25,153 bases of DNA. Origin: MED-G20 sp038108155 (lineage in GTDB: Bacteria; Bacteroidota; Bacteroidia; Flavobacteriales_D; Parvicellaceae). The stretch covers positions 1 through 25,153 of the forward strand of contig JAYNHP010000028.1 in assembly GCA_038108155.1 (NCBI GenBank), in the 5' to 3' direction. Under the pieces are notes generated by a model. The model searched no databases. It was given only the letters and a program-made list of their open reading frames with translations, and was not told where the DNA came from. A program made the translations under genes and the position numbers. Positions 14,933-23,061 of the stretch are shown in pieces. Position 1 is the stretch's first letter; each line of letters begins with the position of its first letter.

Positions 14933-16483
14933 TTAAAAAATTTCTCCAATTGGGTTTCCTGTACATGCGTTGGGAAAAGCTGTTTTCATTATAATAGAAT
15001 AAGTAGGTGCAATATCTGTTATTTTAATGTTTCTGTAAATTTGTTTGGCATCAATATTGGCGCCATAGAAAAATAAAGGTACATGGGCGTCGTAATTATA
15101 ATGACTGCCGTGTGTGGTCCCCGTTTTTGTATACCAATCAATATATCCTGGGCTGAGTGTTAAAAAAATATCTCCAGATCTTTTTGGATGAAGCCCATTA
15201 ATTAACATTTGTGTTTTATGAGTGTTAAATGCATTTTTTAAAGTTCTTAAGTTGTAAACATCATTAATATAAGGTTGGCTAATTAACCATTTTTTTGTCT
15301 GAAGGAAAATCTCATTATCTGAAATATTAAGAGAATCTATAATTGGGTAATTTATATATAGTTGCATATTGGCATACCTTTTAATTATTTCAGGCACTCC
15401 AAAAGATATCTCTAAGTTTTTGTTTAGCTGAACTAACATTTCTTTAGAGCTAAATAGCCCCCCTTTTAATCTATTTTTTTCTACATCCTTTATGGAAGTT
15501 GTCGCTCCATGATCGGAGGTTAAAGACAAAACATAATTCTCTATGCCAACTCTTTGGTTTAAAAATTGTATTAAATCCGCTATATTTTTATCTAATTTTT
15601 GATAAGTATTTTTAACCTCTTCAGAGTCTGGCCCAAACTTATGACCTATATAGTCGGTGGCAGAAAAACATATAACCAAAAAATCAGTATGGTTATCCTC
15701 TCCTAATTTCTCATTCACAAAAAGCTGTTTAGTAAAATCAATAGTATAGTCATTCCCCATAGGAACAGATTTGATGTAAGATGGTCCTAATTCTACATAT
15801 TTTTTATTTAAATCATAGCTAAATGTTTTTCCTTCCCATTTGCCAATTAAGTAAGATGAAATTGGATGATTTTCATGAAAATCTACCATCCATTTAGGAA
15901 TATTTTTTCTGTAGAAACTGCTTGTTATCCATTGTGACTCACTATTCAACCAATAAGCTCCATCACAAAGTGCTCCTGTCGAAAGGATTGCACCTCTATC
16001 TTTAATGGAAACCCCAAAAACTTTAGAAATTGAATCTTTTAATTTTAATTGATCACCAACAGTATTACACAATAATGCATCTGGCGACATTTGACCATTC
16101 CCTGGATTTGATTTTCCATGTGGTTTTTTACATAGGCATACAGTTTGAGATTTCCAATCTCCCGCACAATATACAGGGCTAAAATCATCTTTTTTGTACC
16201 AATTATTTCCAATAATTCCATGGACTGATGGAGTGGTTCCTGTGTAAATACTGGCATGGCCGGGTCCTGTATATGTTGGAATATAATTGTAATGAGTATT
16301 TCTACAAAAAACTCCATCGTTAACTAGCTTTTTAAAACCATTATCACTAAAATCTTCCCAAAACCTATCAACGAACTCATATTTCATTTGATCTACCACA
16401 ACGCTTACCAAAATTTTTGGAGTTTGTTGTGAAATCACTACAAAAGAGAGTGAAAATAAAAAAATAGATAAAAGATTTTTCAT
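14933..16483 (-). CDS. pafA: PafA-type alkaline phosphatase (alkaline phosphatase superfamily)
   Basis: A 516-residue secreted protein (signal peptide about 1-19, ending VVISQ). It has the alkaline-phosphatase-superfamily di-zinc site: D31 (VVVDQMK), nucleophile T72 (PTYTGPGHAS), DYIGHKFGP (Asp and His ligands), SDHGATTS (Asp-His pair) and a C-terminal His in THGSHYNYDAHVP. Phosphate-contacting N93 (IIGNNWY) and the K161-D-R163 pair match the Asn, Lys and Arg that mark the PafA phosphomonoesterases of Elizabethkingia and relatives, as opposed to the nucleotide pyrophosphatase branch. It is expected to release inorganic phosphate from a broad range of phosphomonoesters in the periplasm. It is about 30 residues shorter than the best-known PafA, without a missing motif. 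It lies downstream of typA on the same strand with an 87-bp gap, probably as an independent unit. Confidence 0.9.
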   Translation of the reverse strand: MKNLLSIFLFSLSFVVISQQTPKILVSVVVDQMKYEFVDRFWEDFSDNGFKKLVNDGVFCRNTHYNYIPTYTGPGHASIYTGTTPSVHGIIGNNWYKKDDFSPVYCAGDWKSQTVCLCKKPHGKSNPGNGQMSPDALLCNTVGDQLKLKDSISKVFGVSIKDRGAILSTGALCDGAYWLNSESQWITSSFYRKNIPKWMVDFHENHPISSYLIGKWEGKTFSYDLNKKYVELGPSYIKSVPMGNDYTIDFTKQLFVNEKLGEDNHTDFLVICFSATDYIGHKFGPDSEEVKNTYQKLDKNIADLIQFLNQRVGIENYVLSLTSDHGATTSIKDVEKNRLKGGLFSSKEMLVQLNKNLEISFGVPEIIKRYANMQLYINYPIIDSLNISDNEIFLQTKKWLISQPYINDVYNLRTLKNAFNTHKTQMLINGLHPKRSGDIFLTLSPGYIDWYTKTGTTHGSHYNYDAHVPLFFYGANIDAKQIYRNIKITDIAPTYSIIMKTAFPNACTGNPIGEIF

Positions 16484-16570
16484 TTTTAATTAGCTTATAT
16501 AAAAGTAGTTAATTACGACAGTATTTAGATTTATAAGCCGAATATTTAAGAAATTGAATAAATTGAAGGG

Positions 16571-18364
16571 TTACTTTTGTGCTCTTTTTCTTTCATGTTC
16601 TTTCAAGAAAACTTTTCTAAGTCTTAATTTAGATGGTGTTACTTCAACATATTCGTCAGATTGAATATACTCTAGAGCTTCTTCTAAAGAAAATCTAATT
16701 GCTGGGGCAATTTTAACTTTGTCATCTGCTCCAGACGATCTCATATTAGACATTTTTTTTGTTTTGGTAATATTTACTATCAAATCGTTTCCTCTTGAAT
16801 TTTCACCAATAACTTGTCCCTCATAAATATCTTCATTTGGATCAACAAAAAACTTACCTCTTTCTTGTAAATTATTTAAACTAAAAGGTATTGATTTCCC
16901 TTTTTCCATTGATATTAAAGAGCCATTTTGTCGTTGTGGAATATCTCCTTTATAAGGCTGAAACTCGATAAATCTATGAGACATTATTGCCTCCCCCGCA
17001 GTAACTGTAAGTAAATAATTTCTTAAACCAATTATACCTCTAGAAGGGATATTAAATTCCAATAACATTCTATCTCCTTTTGGAACCATACTTAGCATCT
17101 CCCCTTTTTTCATGGCAACAACCTCAATTGCTTTACCAGAATAGCTTTCTGGCAAGTCTATAGTAAGCTCCTCAATTGGTTCGCATTTTATTCCATCAAT
17201 CTCCTTAATGATTACTTGTGGCTGACCAACTTGTAGTTCATAACCTTCTCTTCGCATGGTTTCAATTAATACAGATAAATGAAGAACTCCTCTCCCAAAA
17301 ACATTAAATGAATCTGAGGAATCGGTAGGTTCTAACTTTAAGGCCAAGTTTCTTTCCAATTCTTTTTCCAACCTGTCCTTTAAATGTCTAGAAGTAACAA
17401 ATTTACCCTCTTGTCCAAAAAATGGAGAATCGTTGATGGTAAATAGCATAGACATGGTAGGCTCATCGATTTTAATAGTTGGTAAAGCTTCTGGAAATTC
17501 TATATCTGCAACGGTATCCCCAATTTCAAAATCTTCTAACCCAACAATAGCGCATAAATCTCCTGCTTTTACTTCCTCAACTTTTGATTTACCTAATCCT
17601 TCAAATAGATAAAGCTCTTTAATTCTACATTTTTTAATCGCTCCATCTCTTTTAACTAAAGAAATTTGTTGATTTTGCTTTAAATCTCCCCTTTGTAATC
17701 TTCCTATTGCAATTCTCCCTATAAAAGTAGAAAAATCAAGAGATGTTATTAGTAGCTGGGTATTTCCTTGCTCAACTTTTGGAGGTGGGATAAAATTAAT
17801 TACAGCATCTAATAATGGGAAAATATTATCATTTGGAATCTTATAATCCGAATCCATCCATCCCAGCTTTGCTGATCCATAAATTGTAGGGAAGTCTAAC
17901 TGATATTCACTAGCATCTAAATTAAACATTAAATCAAAAACTTTTTCTTGTACCTCATCTGGCCTACAGTTCTCTTTATCTACCTTGTTAATTACAACCA
18001 ATGGTTTTAAACCCAATTCAATGGCTTTTTGTAAAACAAATCTTGTTTGAGGCATTGGTCCTTCAAAAGCATCAACCAATAATAAAACCCCATCTGCCAT
18101 ATTTAATACTCTTTCAACTTCTCCTCCGAAATCAGCGTGACCTGGCGTGTCAATAATATTAATTTTATGTTCTTTATACTGTACAGAAACATTTTTTGAA
18201 AGAATAGTTATGCCTCTTTCTTTCTCTAAATCGTTGTTATCTAGAATTAATTCTTTTTGTTCTTTTCTTTCATCAATTGCCTTACAGGCATAAATCATTT
18301 TATCTACTAAAGTTGTTTTCCCGTGGTCAACGTGAGCAATGATGGCTATGTTTCTAACATTCAT
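16571..18364 (-). CDS. typA: Ribosome-binding GTPase TypA/BipA
   Basis: A 597-residue translational GTPase of normal TypA length. GTPase motifs: AHVDHGKTT (10-18, P loop), ERGITI (49-54, switch I), DTPGHADFG (72-80) and NKVD (126-129). EF-Tu domain 2-like, EF-G domain III/V-like and the TypA-specific C-terminal domain follow (GRGVLHLSVLIETMRREGYE, SRGIIGLRNYLLT and the closing NMRSSGADDKVKIAPAIRFSLEEALEYI region). It acts on the 30S/70S ribosome and helps large-subunit assembly and stress or cold adaptation in model bacteria. The start is the ATG at 18364, with a TAnnTTTG box just upstream (18381-18388), giving a leader of about 10 nt. It is divergent from the lipoprotein gene at 18497. Confidence 0.97.
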   Translation of the reverse strand: MNVRNIAIIAHVDHGKTTLVDKMIYACKAIDERKEQKELILDNNDLEKERGITILSKNVSVQYKEHKINIIDTPGHADFGGEVERVLNMADGVLLLVDAFEGPMPQTRFVLQKAIELGLKPLVVINKVDKENCRPDEVQEKVFDLMFNLDASEYQLDFPTIYGSAKLGWMDSDYKIPNDNIFPLLDAVINFIPPPKVEQGNTQLLITSLDFSTFIGRIAIGRLQRGDLKQNQQISLVKRDGAIKKCRIKELYLFEGLGKSKVEEVKAGDLCAIVGLEDFEIGDTVADIEFPEALPTIKIDEPTMSMLFTINDSPFFGQEGKFVTSRHLKDRLEKELERNLALKLEPTDSSDSFNVFGRGVLHLSVLIETMRREGYELQVGQPQVIIKEIDGIKCEPIEELTIDLPESYSGKAIEVVAMKKGEMLSMVPKGDRMLLEFNIPSRGIIGLRNYLLTVTAGEAIMSHRFIEFQPYKGDIPQRQNGSLISMEKGKSIPFSLNNLQERGKFFVDPNEDIYEGQVIGENSRGNDLIVNITKTKKMSNMRSSGADDKVKIAPAIRFSLEEALEYIQSDEYVEVTPSKLRLRKVFLKEHERKRAQK

Positions 18365-18380
18365 AGTTTTAAATAAGTTG

Positions 18381-18388
18381 CAAATGTA
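18381..18388 (-). promoter_or_regulatory. Candidate Bacteroidota -7 box for typA
   Basis: The minus strand reads TACATTTG (CAAATGTA on +), a perfect TAnnTTTG, 16 bp before the typA ATG. A CAAA at 18403-18406 would be the -33 TTTG on this strand, but the spacing (14 bp) is short. Confidence 0.5.
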
Positions 18389-18467
18389 TAATTCTTATTG
18401 AGCAAATGACATTTATTTTCAAAAGGCATTAAATTCAATAGAATAATTATTTGTTTGCGATAAATTT

Positions 18468-18475
18468 TATATTTG
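18468..18475 (+). promoter_or_regulatory. Candidate Bacteroidota -7 box for the lipocalin-like lipoprotein
   Basis: TATATTTG matches TAnnTTTG exactly and ends 21 bp before the ATG at 18497. Its last bases form the TTG (18473-18475) that would start the longest frame, supporting the internal ATG as the true start. TTTG copies at 18450 and 18454 are closer than the usual -33 spacing. Confidence 0.5.
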
Positions 18476-18496
18476 AAAATAAAAAATATAAAATCA

Positions 18497-18922
18497 ATGA
18501 AAACTTTTAAATATATATTACTATCTATACTCTTTTTGTCCATCTATTCCTGCGGAAAATATGAAGAAGGTCCAGGTTTTACTTTGCTTTCTAAAAGCGC
18601 AAGAATGTGTCAAAAATGGAGACCAATCCAATCTGTTGACGGATCTACTGGTGTAATTACCAATATCGATAGTGATGGAAGTTATATTGAATTTGTAAAA
18701 GATGGCAGCATACAATTTTACAATAAAGATTTAATGAGTTTTATTGGAATTGATGCTGTTTCAGGTACTTGGGAATTTTCCGATGATAAAACACAGGTAA
18801 CTTATTCCTATAATGTATTAGGACTTAATACTACTGAATTAAAAACTATTAAAAAGTTGAAAATTAACAGTTTGGGGCTAGAAGATAGTAACGGAGATAA
18901 AATATACTACGAATACTATTGA
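18497..18922 (+). CDS. Lipocalin-like lipoprotein
   Basis: A 141-residue protein from the ATG at 18497. This start gives a standard lipoprotein signal (MKTFKYILLSILFLSIYSC) with Cys at 19 as the lipidation site; the longer TTG start at 18473 is inside a predicted promoter box. After the Cys it has the KYEEGPGFTLLSKSARMCQKW segment, typical of a large Flavobacteriales lipoprotein family. A series of short strands follows (GVITNIDSDGSYIEFVKDGSI, SGTWEFSDDKTQVTYSY, IKKLKINSLGLED), consistent with a small lipocalin-type beta-barrel. The ligand and role are unknown; outer- or inner-membrane attachment is expected. It is convergent with the 18923 gene, and the two stop codons abut without a single intervening base. 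Confidence 0.83.
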   Translation: MKTFKYILLSILFLSIYSCGKYEEGPGFTLLSKSARMCQKWRPIQSVDGSTGVITNIDSDGSYIEFVKDGSIQFYNKDLMSFIGIDAVSGTWEFSDDKTQVTYSYNVLGLNTTELKTIKKLKINSLGLEDSNGDKIYYEYY

Positions 18923-20416
18923 TTAACCCAATGAATGGTATTCATTAAGAAGTATCTTGTAGGTGTTCTTTTTGGTGTATTTAGACTTTAGCCAAGAATA
19001 AAACATAATTAATCTTGGGTCGCGAAAAACTTTTTCTTTCTCAAAGTTGGACAATTTTTCTATATTGTTGAGTGCTCCCAAGTCTGCATTTTCGGGCTCA
19101 TTTATAAACTTCTCCAAAGCTTTTAGGAAAGGAACTACCATTTTATATTGCTTTGTAGTAAATAAATCTAAATATTTATTTTTTATAGAGAATATATTTT
19201 TTTCCGCTAAATCAATATGTGTAAGATCAATAAAAATCAGAGTTCTTATCATTTCTTTTCTCAGCGACCACTCTCTTCCCATATTTTCCTGATAATAGAT
19301 ATCTGATTTATTTAATTGATTAATCACCTTATTGGCTGTCTTAACATCTTGGTTTACCAATAAAAGGGCGGATAGGTTCAATATTAAATTTAACTCTTCT
19401 CTTAAATTTAAAGCAGAATGGTGATTCTCTAAGGATTTAGTAATGGATTCAATACCTTCTAAAATTTGGTTGTCAAATACTTTTACGAAACTGTCAATAC
19501 CAACAAATCTTCCTAAATAAGAATAAAATATTTTATCTTCTTTATCCATTAATGATTTTAAGTTGTGGAGGTGTTTTTTTGATTTCACAAAGTCTCTAAC
19601 CTCTAAATAAGTATAAGACATTATGTACTCAATATTTGCTTGGGAGTTTAAACATTCATCACCCAGAATTTTTATTTTTAAATTTTTATAATAATTCTCA
19701 AGGATAATTACTAAATCGTTGTAGTTTTTCTCTATTGCATATTGAACTCTGATTATTTCAATATTTTTTAAATGAATTTCAGGATGGTTCTTGTTTACAT
19801 TTAAATTATGTAAGCCATTAAAGCTATTTTTAAAGTCTTTGTTAGAAAAATTGACGTCTCCATTTTTAATTTTTTCAATTAGAAGATTTTTCATTTGAAT
19901 AAAGTAAAGTTGAAATTCATCTACCTCGGCTTGTTTTTTCTGAAGCTGTAATATGTTTTTTTTGATTATTTTAAAATCTCCCTGAGGATAGTAGGGTAGA
20001 ATTTTTAATTTAAGTCTTTGGATTTTTAAGCTCAATAAATAGTCATTAGAATTTTTAGACTTTTTTTCCTCTTTGGTAAGTACAGACCAAGCTTCGGAAT
20101 ACTTTTTAAAATCTATGAAGTATTTTGCTAAAATTAGAATTTTATCTTTTGAAGGAGATTTTGATTTGTCTTCAGAGTTTTCTAAAATCAAAAAATTAAT
20201 AAGCTCCTTAGTAATTCTTTTTCTAATTGCATGGTAATTTGGATCTCCTTTATAGCTTAGTTTTTTATAACTGTTTGATTTGTAGTGATTGTTAAGTTCT
20301 TCAAAAAGTTTGACATCTTTTCTAAAACTTGATGGTCTTTTTCTAGAAAAAAATTTAATAAAATTTCTCTGTGTTTTTTTGGAAAACGTAGTTGATATCT
20401 CTTTTATTAAATCCAA
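18923..20416 (-). CDS. Cytoplasmic alpha-helical repeat protein, function unknown
   Basis: A 497-residue protein without signal peptide or transmembrane segment, rich in Lys, Asn, Ile and Leu. It is almost wholly helical by eye, with irregular TPR-like helical pairs (for example EYIMSYTYLEVRDFVKSKKHLHNLKSL and NLSALLLVNQDVKTANKVINQL). The N-terminus (KKTQRNFIKFFSRKRPS, then KLFEELNNHY and AIRKRITKELINFLI) resembles the start of Bacteroidota-specific helical-repeat proteins that I know only as uncharacterised. No catalytic motif is visible, so a protein-interaction role is the most that can be inferred. It is divergent from the dehydrogenase gene at 20494 and has a -7 box candidate at 20451-20458. 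Confidence 0.8.
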   Translation of the reverse strand: MDLIKEISTTFSKKTQRNFIKFFSRKRPSSFRKDVKLFEELNNHYKSNSYKKLSYKGDPNYHAIRKRITKELINFLILENSEDKSKSPSKDKILILAKYFIDFKKYSEAWSVLTKEEKKSKNSNDYLLSLKIQRLKLKILPYYPQGDFKIIKKNILQLQKKQAEVDEFQLYFIQMKNLLIEKIKNGDVNFSNKDFKNSFNGLHNLNVNKNHPEIHLKNIEIIRVQYAIEKNYNDLVIILENYYKNLKIKILGDECLNSQANIEYIMSYTYLEVRDFVKSKKHLHNLKSLMDKEDKIFYSYLGRFVGIDSFVKVFDNQILEGIESITKSLENHHSALNLREELNLILNLSALLLVNQDVKTANKVINQLNKSDIYYQENMGREWSLRKEMIRTLIFIDLTHIDLAEKNIFSIKNKYLDLFTTKQYKMVVPFLKALEKFINEPENADLGALNNIEKLSNFEKEKVFRDPRLIMFYSWLKSKYTKKNTYKILLNEYHSLG

Positions 20417-20450
20417 TTAAAAATATTTAATAATTTGTTAGATAATGTTA

Positions 20451-20458
20451 CAAAAATA
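20451..20458 (-). promoter_or_regulatory. Candidate Bacteroidota -7 box for the helical-repeat gene
   Basis: The minus strand reads TATTTTTG (CAAAAATA on +), matching TAnnTTTG, 34 bp before the ATG at 20416. A CAA at 20483-20485 could be a distant -33 TTG, with about 24-bp spacing. Confidence 0.4.
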
Positions 20459-20493
20459 AATAATGTTATATACATTAGAGGACAATTTTAAAT

Positions 20494-21279
20494 ATGAAAT
20501 ATACTCTTATCACTGGTGCAAGTCAAGGAATGGGTCTAGAAATGGCTAGAGAATGCGCCAGTTTGGGCAGAAATATTTTACTTATTTCTTTACCAAAGGA
20601 AAATTTAAAAGTTTTATCAGAAAATTTAAGTGAGAAATTTAATGTTCAGACTGACTTTTATGAAATTGATTTAACAGAAGCTAAAAGTGCTGAAGAAATT
20701 TTTAAATGGGTTAAGAAAAAAAACTACTCCATCGATTTTTTAATTAATAATGCTGGATTTGGAGGTTTTGGGGCATTTGAAGAATATACCTTATCATACG
20801 TAGAAAAAATGATAGATCTCAATATCAAGGCTACTACTAGAATGACCCACTATTTTATTCCAGAACTGAAAAAAAATTCTCCTTCTTTTATCTTAAATAA
20901 TGCCAGCATGATAGCAAATTTTCCATGTCCTTATAAATCTGTTTATGCAGCTTCAAAAGTATATGTAAAATATTTTACAGAAGCTTTAAGAGTGGAGTTA
21001 GAGAGTTATGGAATTAGTGTGAGTTTACTGCAACCAGGAGCAACTCCAACAAATGATGTAGTAAAAAATCAAATCCAAAAAGGAGGATTTATTGCTCGTG
21101 TTTCTGTGACTGAAGCCCATAAAGTGGCTAGAAAAGCTGTAAGAAATACTTTAAATGGAAAGCCTGTTATTATTCCTGGATGGAAAAATAGAATGTCTTT
21201 AAGGTTTTTAAAAGTTTTGCCTTACAGCTTACTTCAAATAGCCATTCTAAGAAGCTATAAATCTATGCAAAACAACTAA
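20494..21279 (+). CDS. Short-chain dehydrogenase/reductase (SDR), classical type
   Basis: A 261-residue Rossmann-fold oxidoreductase. The nucleotide-binding TGxxxGxG motif is TGASQGMG (7-14), the structural NNAG is at 85-88, and the catalytic residues are N110, S138 and the Y151-xxx-K155 pair (YAASK). The PG motif (LQPGATPT) follows at about 180. The sequence resembles the DltE/YqjQ-like branch of uncharacterised SDRs. The C-terminal ~40 residues are basic and hydrophobic (KNRMSLRFLKVLPYSLLQIAILRSY) and may touch the membrane. Substrate cannot be predicted. It stands as a single gene, divergent from the helical-repeat gene (77-bp gap). I found no clear promoter box for it. Confidence 0.92.
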   Translation: MKYTLITGASQGMGLEMARECASLGRNILLISLPKENLKVLSENLSEKFNVQTDFYEIDLTEAKSAEEIFKWVKKKNYSIDFLINNAGFGGFGAFEEYTLSYVEKMIDLNIKATTRMTHYFIPELKKNSPSFILNNASMIANFPCPYKSVYAASKVYVKYFTEALRVELESYGISVSLLQPGATPTNDVVKNQIQKGGFIARVSVTEAHKVARKAVRNTLNGKPVIIPGWKNRMSLRFLKVLPYSLLQIAILRSYKSMQNN

Positions 21280-21343
21280 AAATTATACTTTTTTTTAGTG
21301 TCAAATAACTGACATACAAGATTTTAATAAACTTAAAATACTA

Positions 21344-21382
21344 TTTAAATGTCTTTATTTATTCTAATTTTAAATGTCTTTA
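21344..21382 (+). repeat. Two 14-bp direct repeats, 25-bp period, upstream of the CsgG-like gene
   Basis: TTTAAATGTCTTTA occurs at 21344-21357 and again, without a mismatch, at 21369-21382. The second copy ends 13 bp before the TAnnTTTG box at 21396-21403, so it would cover the -33 region, and the first copy lies about 2.4 helical turns upstream. This is the layout of a paired operator or activator site. Confidence 0.6.
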
Positions 21383-21395
21383 GTATTTATTTATT

Positions 21396-21403
21396 TAATT
21401 TTG
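21396..21403 (+). promoter_or_regulatory. Candidate Bacteroidota -7 box for the CsgG-like gene
   Basis: TAATTTTG matches TAnnTTTG exactly and ends 16 bp before the ATG at 21420, giving a leader of about 10 nt. There is no good -33 element; its place is taken by the second 14-bp direct repeat. Confidence 0.5.
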
Positions 21404-21419
21404 GTTTAAAATTAGTATC

Positions 21420-22541
21420 ATGAAAAAATTATTAAATTATCTATCTTTTATATTTTTTTGCAGCTCATCATTAAGCTTCAATGCTCAGTCCAAGTCAGCT
21501 GCTGTTTTAAGCGTATATACACAAAGTGCAAAGATAAGCCCTGAAATGGCTGAGAGTGTTCTTAGAGTCGAAATGACAAAAACAGAACAATACAATGTCA
21601 TAGATAAATTAGATATGATTGAAATTTTAGAAGAAAATGAAATTGATGTATCCAATTGTTATGGGAAAAAATGCCTTTTGAGTGTTGGAAAAAGTGCAGG
21701 AGTGGATAAAGTAATAACTGGTTCTATTGAAAATTTAGGTAAAAAGATAGTTGTTACCGTCAAAATTTTAGATGTTGCCTCCGAAAGTTACGATAAGGTT
21801 GCCATTGAAGAGTTTATAAGTCTTGATTCGGAGATTCAAAGTATGGTTAAAATTGTAGTTAATAAAGCTTTAGGAATTGAAAATAGTCAGGAGGTATTAA
21901 ATACTCTTGTTTATTTCAACCAACCCCCAATAACTCCAACAACTTATTTAAAAAATAACGGTCCTAGAATGGGGCTCTCTTATGTAATTGGTAATACTGC
22001 AAAAATACTATCTGCTTCAAAGGCTGATGGTGGCCTTGGAATAAATAGCCCTGTAGTAATGTCTCAAATTGGTTATCAATTTGAAGGGTCTTATTTAAGC
22101 GCTGGAGATTTTCAGGCATTATTAGAAGGTTTAATTTTTATTACCGGCGTAGAAAAAGGTTTATTTAGTCCATCTCTTGCCTTATTAAATGGGTTCAGAA
22201 GTTCTAAAAATGGTTGGGAATTTGGTTTTGGCCCTACATTTAGAATATCTTCTACTGCAGAAGGGTTTTATACTGTTGACTCCAACGGAGAATATGATGT
22301 AATTGATGATTGGAATTATAGAGCTGATGGTAACTGGCAGGGAGCAAGCCCAGTTTTTGAATACAGGACTGATTTTTCAGGATACAGTAATCCTAGAATT
22401 AAAACCGGATGGGTTTGGGCACTTGGTAAAACTTTTCACTCTGGATATTTGAATATCCCCGTAAATCTTTTTTATTCAAGTGGTAGTGAAGGCGGATACC
22501 TTGGCCTTTCAATGGGATTCAATATTGCTAAAAAAGATTAA
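21420..22541 (+). CDS. Envelope protein with CsgG/TolB-like N-domain and C-terminal beta-barrel-like region
   Basis: A 373-residue protein with a signal peptide (about 1-23, ending FNAQ). Residues 25-150 match the CsgG-like pattern of many Bacteroidota envelope proteins: an AAVLSVYT strand, a helix of EMAESVLRVEMTKTEQYNVIDK, the EILEENEID segment, a C80-YGKK-C85 pair, LSVGKSAGVDKVITGSIENLG and KILDVAS. The remaining ~200 residues are glycine- and aromatic-rich alternating strands ending in LGLSMGFNIAKKD, as expected of an outer-membrane barrel or surface beta-domain. The two cysteines may form a disulfide in the periplasm. Function is unknown; related N-domains bind other envelope proteins or build secretion pores. 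The next gene starts 3 bp after the stop, so the two form an operon. Direct repeats upstream suggest specific regulation. Confidence 0.75.
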   Translation: MKKLLNYLSFIFFCSSSLSFNAQSKSAAVLSVYTQSAKISPEMAESVLRVEMTKTEQYNVIDKLDMIEILEENEIDVSNCYGKKCLLSVGKSAGVDKVITGSIENLGKKIVVTVKILDVASESYDKVAIEEFISLDSEIQSMVKIVVNKALGIENSQEVLNTLVYFNQPPITPTTYLKNNGPRMGLSYVIGNTAKILSASKADGGLGINSPVVMSQIGYQFEGSYLSAGDFQALLEGLIFITGVEKGLFSPSLALLNGFRSSKNGWEFGFGPTFRISSTAEGFYTVDSNGEYDVIDDWNYRADGNWQGASPVFEYRTDFSGYSNPRIKTGWVWALGKTFHSGYLNIPVNLFYSSGSEGGYLGLSMGFNIAKKD

Positions 22542-22544
22542 TTT

Positions 22545-22853
22545 TTGAGGAAATTAATTTGGTTGCTAGCTATAATTCCTATTGTGAATTTGGGACAAAA
22601 AGTTGGAGACTCTATAAGTTTTAAAACAATTTACAATAGCGTTTATTATGGCACTATTGAGAAAATAGATTCTGATGGTTATTTTTTTAAAAATAAAAAA
22701 GAAAGAGTTCTTTATTTAAAGAATTCAGAAATAAATAGCTTTCAAGCATTTCCTCCACATCGTTTAAATAATTCTTCAGAAAAAAAAACTAGGTTAAAGA
22801 ATCTAGAAAAACCAGAAAAGAACTTGATAGACATCAACCAGTTAGGGTCATAT
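22545..22853 (+). CDS. Small secreted protein, interrupted by the assembly gap (5' part)
   Basis: The frame begins at a TTG only 3 bp after the stop of the CsgG-like gene; no ATG is available nearby, and this start gives a good signal peptide (MRKLIWLLAIIPIVNLGQ). 103 residues are readable before the N run. After the signal peptide, a strand-rich segment (YYGTIEKIDSDGYFFKNKKE, then VLYLKNSEINSFQ) looks like a small SH3-like or Sm-like barrel unit, followed by a charged linker. I do not recognise a family. The true end is unknown, because the N run has a placeholder length and the frame beyond it cannot be trusted. It is probably co-transcribed with the CsgG-like gene and may act with it. Confidence 0.65.
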
Positions 22854-22953
22854 NNNNNNNNNNNNNNNNNNNNNNNNNNNNNNNNNNNNNNNNNNNNNNN
22901 NNNNNNNNNNNNNNNNNNNNNNNNNNNNNNNNNNNNNNNNNNNNNNNNNNNNN
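22854..22953. other. Assembly gap (100 N)
   Basis: Exactly 100 N separate two contigs. The round number suggests a placeholder, so the real missing length is unknown and coordinates downstream are nominal. Confidence 0.98.
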
Positions 22954-22954
22954 G

Positions 22955-22999
22955 AATATATTAAAATCTGAAATAAAAAAAGTTCAACACGTTAAATAG
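22955..22999 (+). CDS. C-terminal tail of a coding sequence after the gap
   Basis: Directly after the gap one frame stays open for 14 codons (NILKSEIKKVQHVK) and ends at TAG 22997-22999; the other two frames stop within a few codons. The tail resembles the VLYLKNSEINSFQ segment before the gap (ILKSEI against LKNSEI), so it may be a second copy of the same unit in the same protein or the end of a related neighbour. The frame differs from that of the 5' part if the gap is taken as 100 bases, but the gap length is not real. Confidence 0.45.
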   Translation, partial: NILKSEIKKVQHVK

Positions 23000-23061
23000 G
23001 TTTTACCAGCTTTTTAAGTTAATAAAACATTTATTATCTCATATTAATTAAAACATCAATA

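Noticed and set aside
15861..16317. Possible second gene or frameshift in the pafA region (90-codon minus-strand ORF at 16045-16317)
   Set aside because: It is the +1 shadow of pafA; pafA reads through without interruption and keeps all catalytic residues.
18473..18496. TTG start extending the lipoprotein gene by eight codons
   Set aside because: It overlaps a TAnnTTTG box, and the ATG at 18497 gives a normal lipoprotein signal.
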